A stretch of DNA of 6,637 bases from an uncultured Lachnospiraceae bacterium (lineage in GTDB: Bacteria; Bacillota; Clostridia; Lachnospirales; Lachnospiraceae): the NCBI GenBank assembly GCA_905233835.1, contig CAJOGB010000058.1:1-6637 (forward strand), given 5' to 3'. The stretch's first letter is position 1; every line of letters starts with the position of its first letter. Of this stretch, positions 5,967 to 6,637 are shown piece by piece. The notes beneath the pieces are model-generated. The model made no database searches. It worked only from the letters and a program-made list of their open reading frames with translations, and was not told where the DNA came from. The translations under genes were made by a program, and so were the position numbers.

Positions 5967-6637
5967 ATGAAACGGGTAAAGGTTTATCTACTATTGTTAG
6001 TCATAGTAATATCAGTGTCGGCAACGGCAGTATCCCTATATAAAAAGCACAATGCAGAGGTCTTGGAAGACTTAAAAAAGGAAATGACTTGGGTAGATCC
6101 AAGTGACGGCGAAGAAGAGCCGGCGGTGGATTTTTCTTACCTTAAAGAATTAAATCCGGATATCGTGGCCTGGATTGATATTCCAAATACCGAGATTTCC
6201 TATCCGATTTTACAAAGCAAAGAAGATAAAAAAGAAGACTACTACTTAAATCATAACGTGGATGGTACAGTCGGGTATCCCGCATCTATCTACATGCAAA
6301 AGACAAACAACGCTAAACTAACAGATCCCGTTACGGTTTTGTACGGACATAACATGAAAAACGGAAGTATGTTTGCGGGACTTCATGAATATAAAGATGC
6401 CATTTATTTTGACGAGCATCCGGAGGTTTATGTCTATACTCCTACGGGAAGAAAACACTATCGCATTTTTGCGGTTGTAAATTACGACGACAGATTGATT
6501 TTAGATGCCTACGACGGCTTTCAAACAGGGGATTCTTTAGAAGCTTTTTACATTGAAAGGGAATTACTTACGGTGTGTTTAATGATAAGGATTGTTCCGA
6601 TAATCAAAAAGTGGCGGAAGCTGCCACGGATGAAAAA
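5967..6637 (+). CDS. Class B sortase, 3'-truncated by window edge and apparently frameshifted
   Basis: Sortases are membrane-anchored cysteine transpeptidases that cleave a sorting motif in secreted proteins and join them to peptidoglycan or pilin. The ATG at 5967 follows GAGG (5958-5961). Residues 6-25 form an N-terminal signal-anchor. The catalytic domain shows PDIVAWIDIPNTEISYPILQ (64-83), YYLNHNVDG (92-100), SIYM (107-110) and VLYGHNMKNGSMFAGLH (124-140), with H128 the catalytic histidine. The catalytic Cys and Arg lie beyond the window. After E197 (6555-6557) this frame becomes poor, but the frame one base back (codons from 6557, for example GVFNDKDCSD) continues as typical sortase sequence to the edge. 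One A added to the run at 6556-6558 would join the two smoothly. The gene is therefore either a recent pseudogene or carries a sequence error. It lies after the glyS terminator, so it forms its own unit. Its substrate is not visible here. Confidence 0.88.
   Translation, partial: MKRVKVYLLLLVIVISVSATAVSLYKKHNAEVLEDLKKEMTWVDPSDGEEEPAVDFSYLKELNPDIVAWIDIPNTEISYPILQSKEDKKEDYYLNHNVDGTVGYPASIYMQKTNNAKLTDPVTVLYGHNMKNGSMFAGLHEYKDAIYFDEHPEVYVYTPTGRKHYRIFAVVNYDDRLILDAYDGFQTGDSLEAFYIERELLTVCLMIRIVPIIKKWRKLPRMK
6555..6568 (+). other. Inferred frameshift site in the sortase gene
   Basis: The upstream reading frame encodes sortase up to 6557, and downstream sortase-like coding is in the frame starting at 6557 or 6569. 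That second frame has a TGA at 6554-6556, so the switch cannot lie further upstream in the sequence as given. Restoring one base in the GAAAGGG run gives a continuous segment reading EAFYIEKGITYGVF. The change equals a one-base deletion in a short homopolymer. Confidence 0.75.

Noticed and set aside
6556..6562. AAAGGGA heptamer as a programmed -1 frameshift signal in the sortase
   Set aside because: The heptamer is in the wrong phase with the incoming frame (read as GAA AGG GAA), the slip would place Glu-tRNA on TGA, and no stem-loop or pseudoknot is evident after it. Mutation or sequence error is simpler.

Overview
The window reads as ordinary, gene-dense Firmicutes chromosome. It is moderately AT-rich, uses strong AGGAG-type ribosome binding sites, has short gaps, and every recognisable gene lies on the + strand. 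The set M16C peptidase, era, recO, a small membrane-anchored protein, and a single-chain glycyl-tRNA synthetase, followed by a class B sortase, suggests an anaerobic Clostridia member, most likely Lachnospiraceae-like. The family call is inferred from protein character and gene order, not from a search. Bacillus subtilis also keeps era, recO and the glycyl-tRNA synthetase genes together, so the core order is conserved.

Layout: bases 1-1887 are the C-terminal two thirds of a large PreP/HypA-like M16C zinc peptidase, cut by the left window edge. Era (1897-2805) follows after 9 bases, and RecO (2808-3542, TTG start) 2 bases after Era; these three look co-transcribed. A near-consensus sigma-A promoter overlaps the end of recO and can drive a second unit: an unrecognised single-pass membrane protein with a very basic N-terminus (3587-4351) and glycyl-tRNA synthetase (4365-5765). 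A clear intrinsic terminator (5774-5800) ends it.

The only substantial non-coding stretch (5801-5966) separates glyS from a class B sortase (5967 to the right edge). It is unusually structured: three TGAAC direct repeats at about one-turn spacing, a 14-base inverted repeat (13 of 14 match) bracketing most of the gap, two candidate promoters and a dyad/hairpin followed by a T-run. Together these suggest a regulated sortase promoter, or less likely a small inserted element. The sortase frame appears to carry a one-base deletion near 6555-6568: the recognisable protein continues in another frame to the window end.

In function, the first five genes are mostly housekeeping: peptide turnover, 30S ribosome assembly, recombinational repair and glycine tRNA charging. 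The sortase starts a separate, cell-surface unit. I saw no clear novel defence, mobile or biosynthetic system. The most interesting points are the structured sortase leader, the sortase frameshift and the unknown membrane protein.
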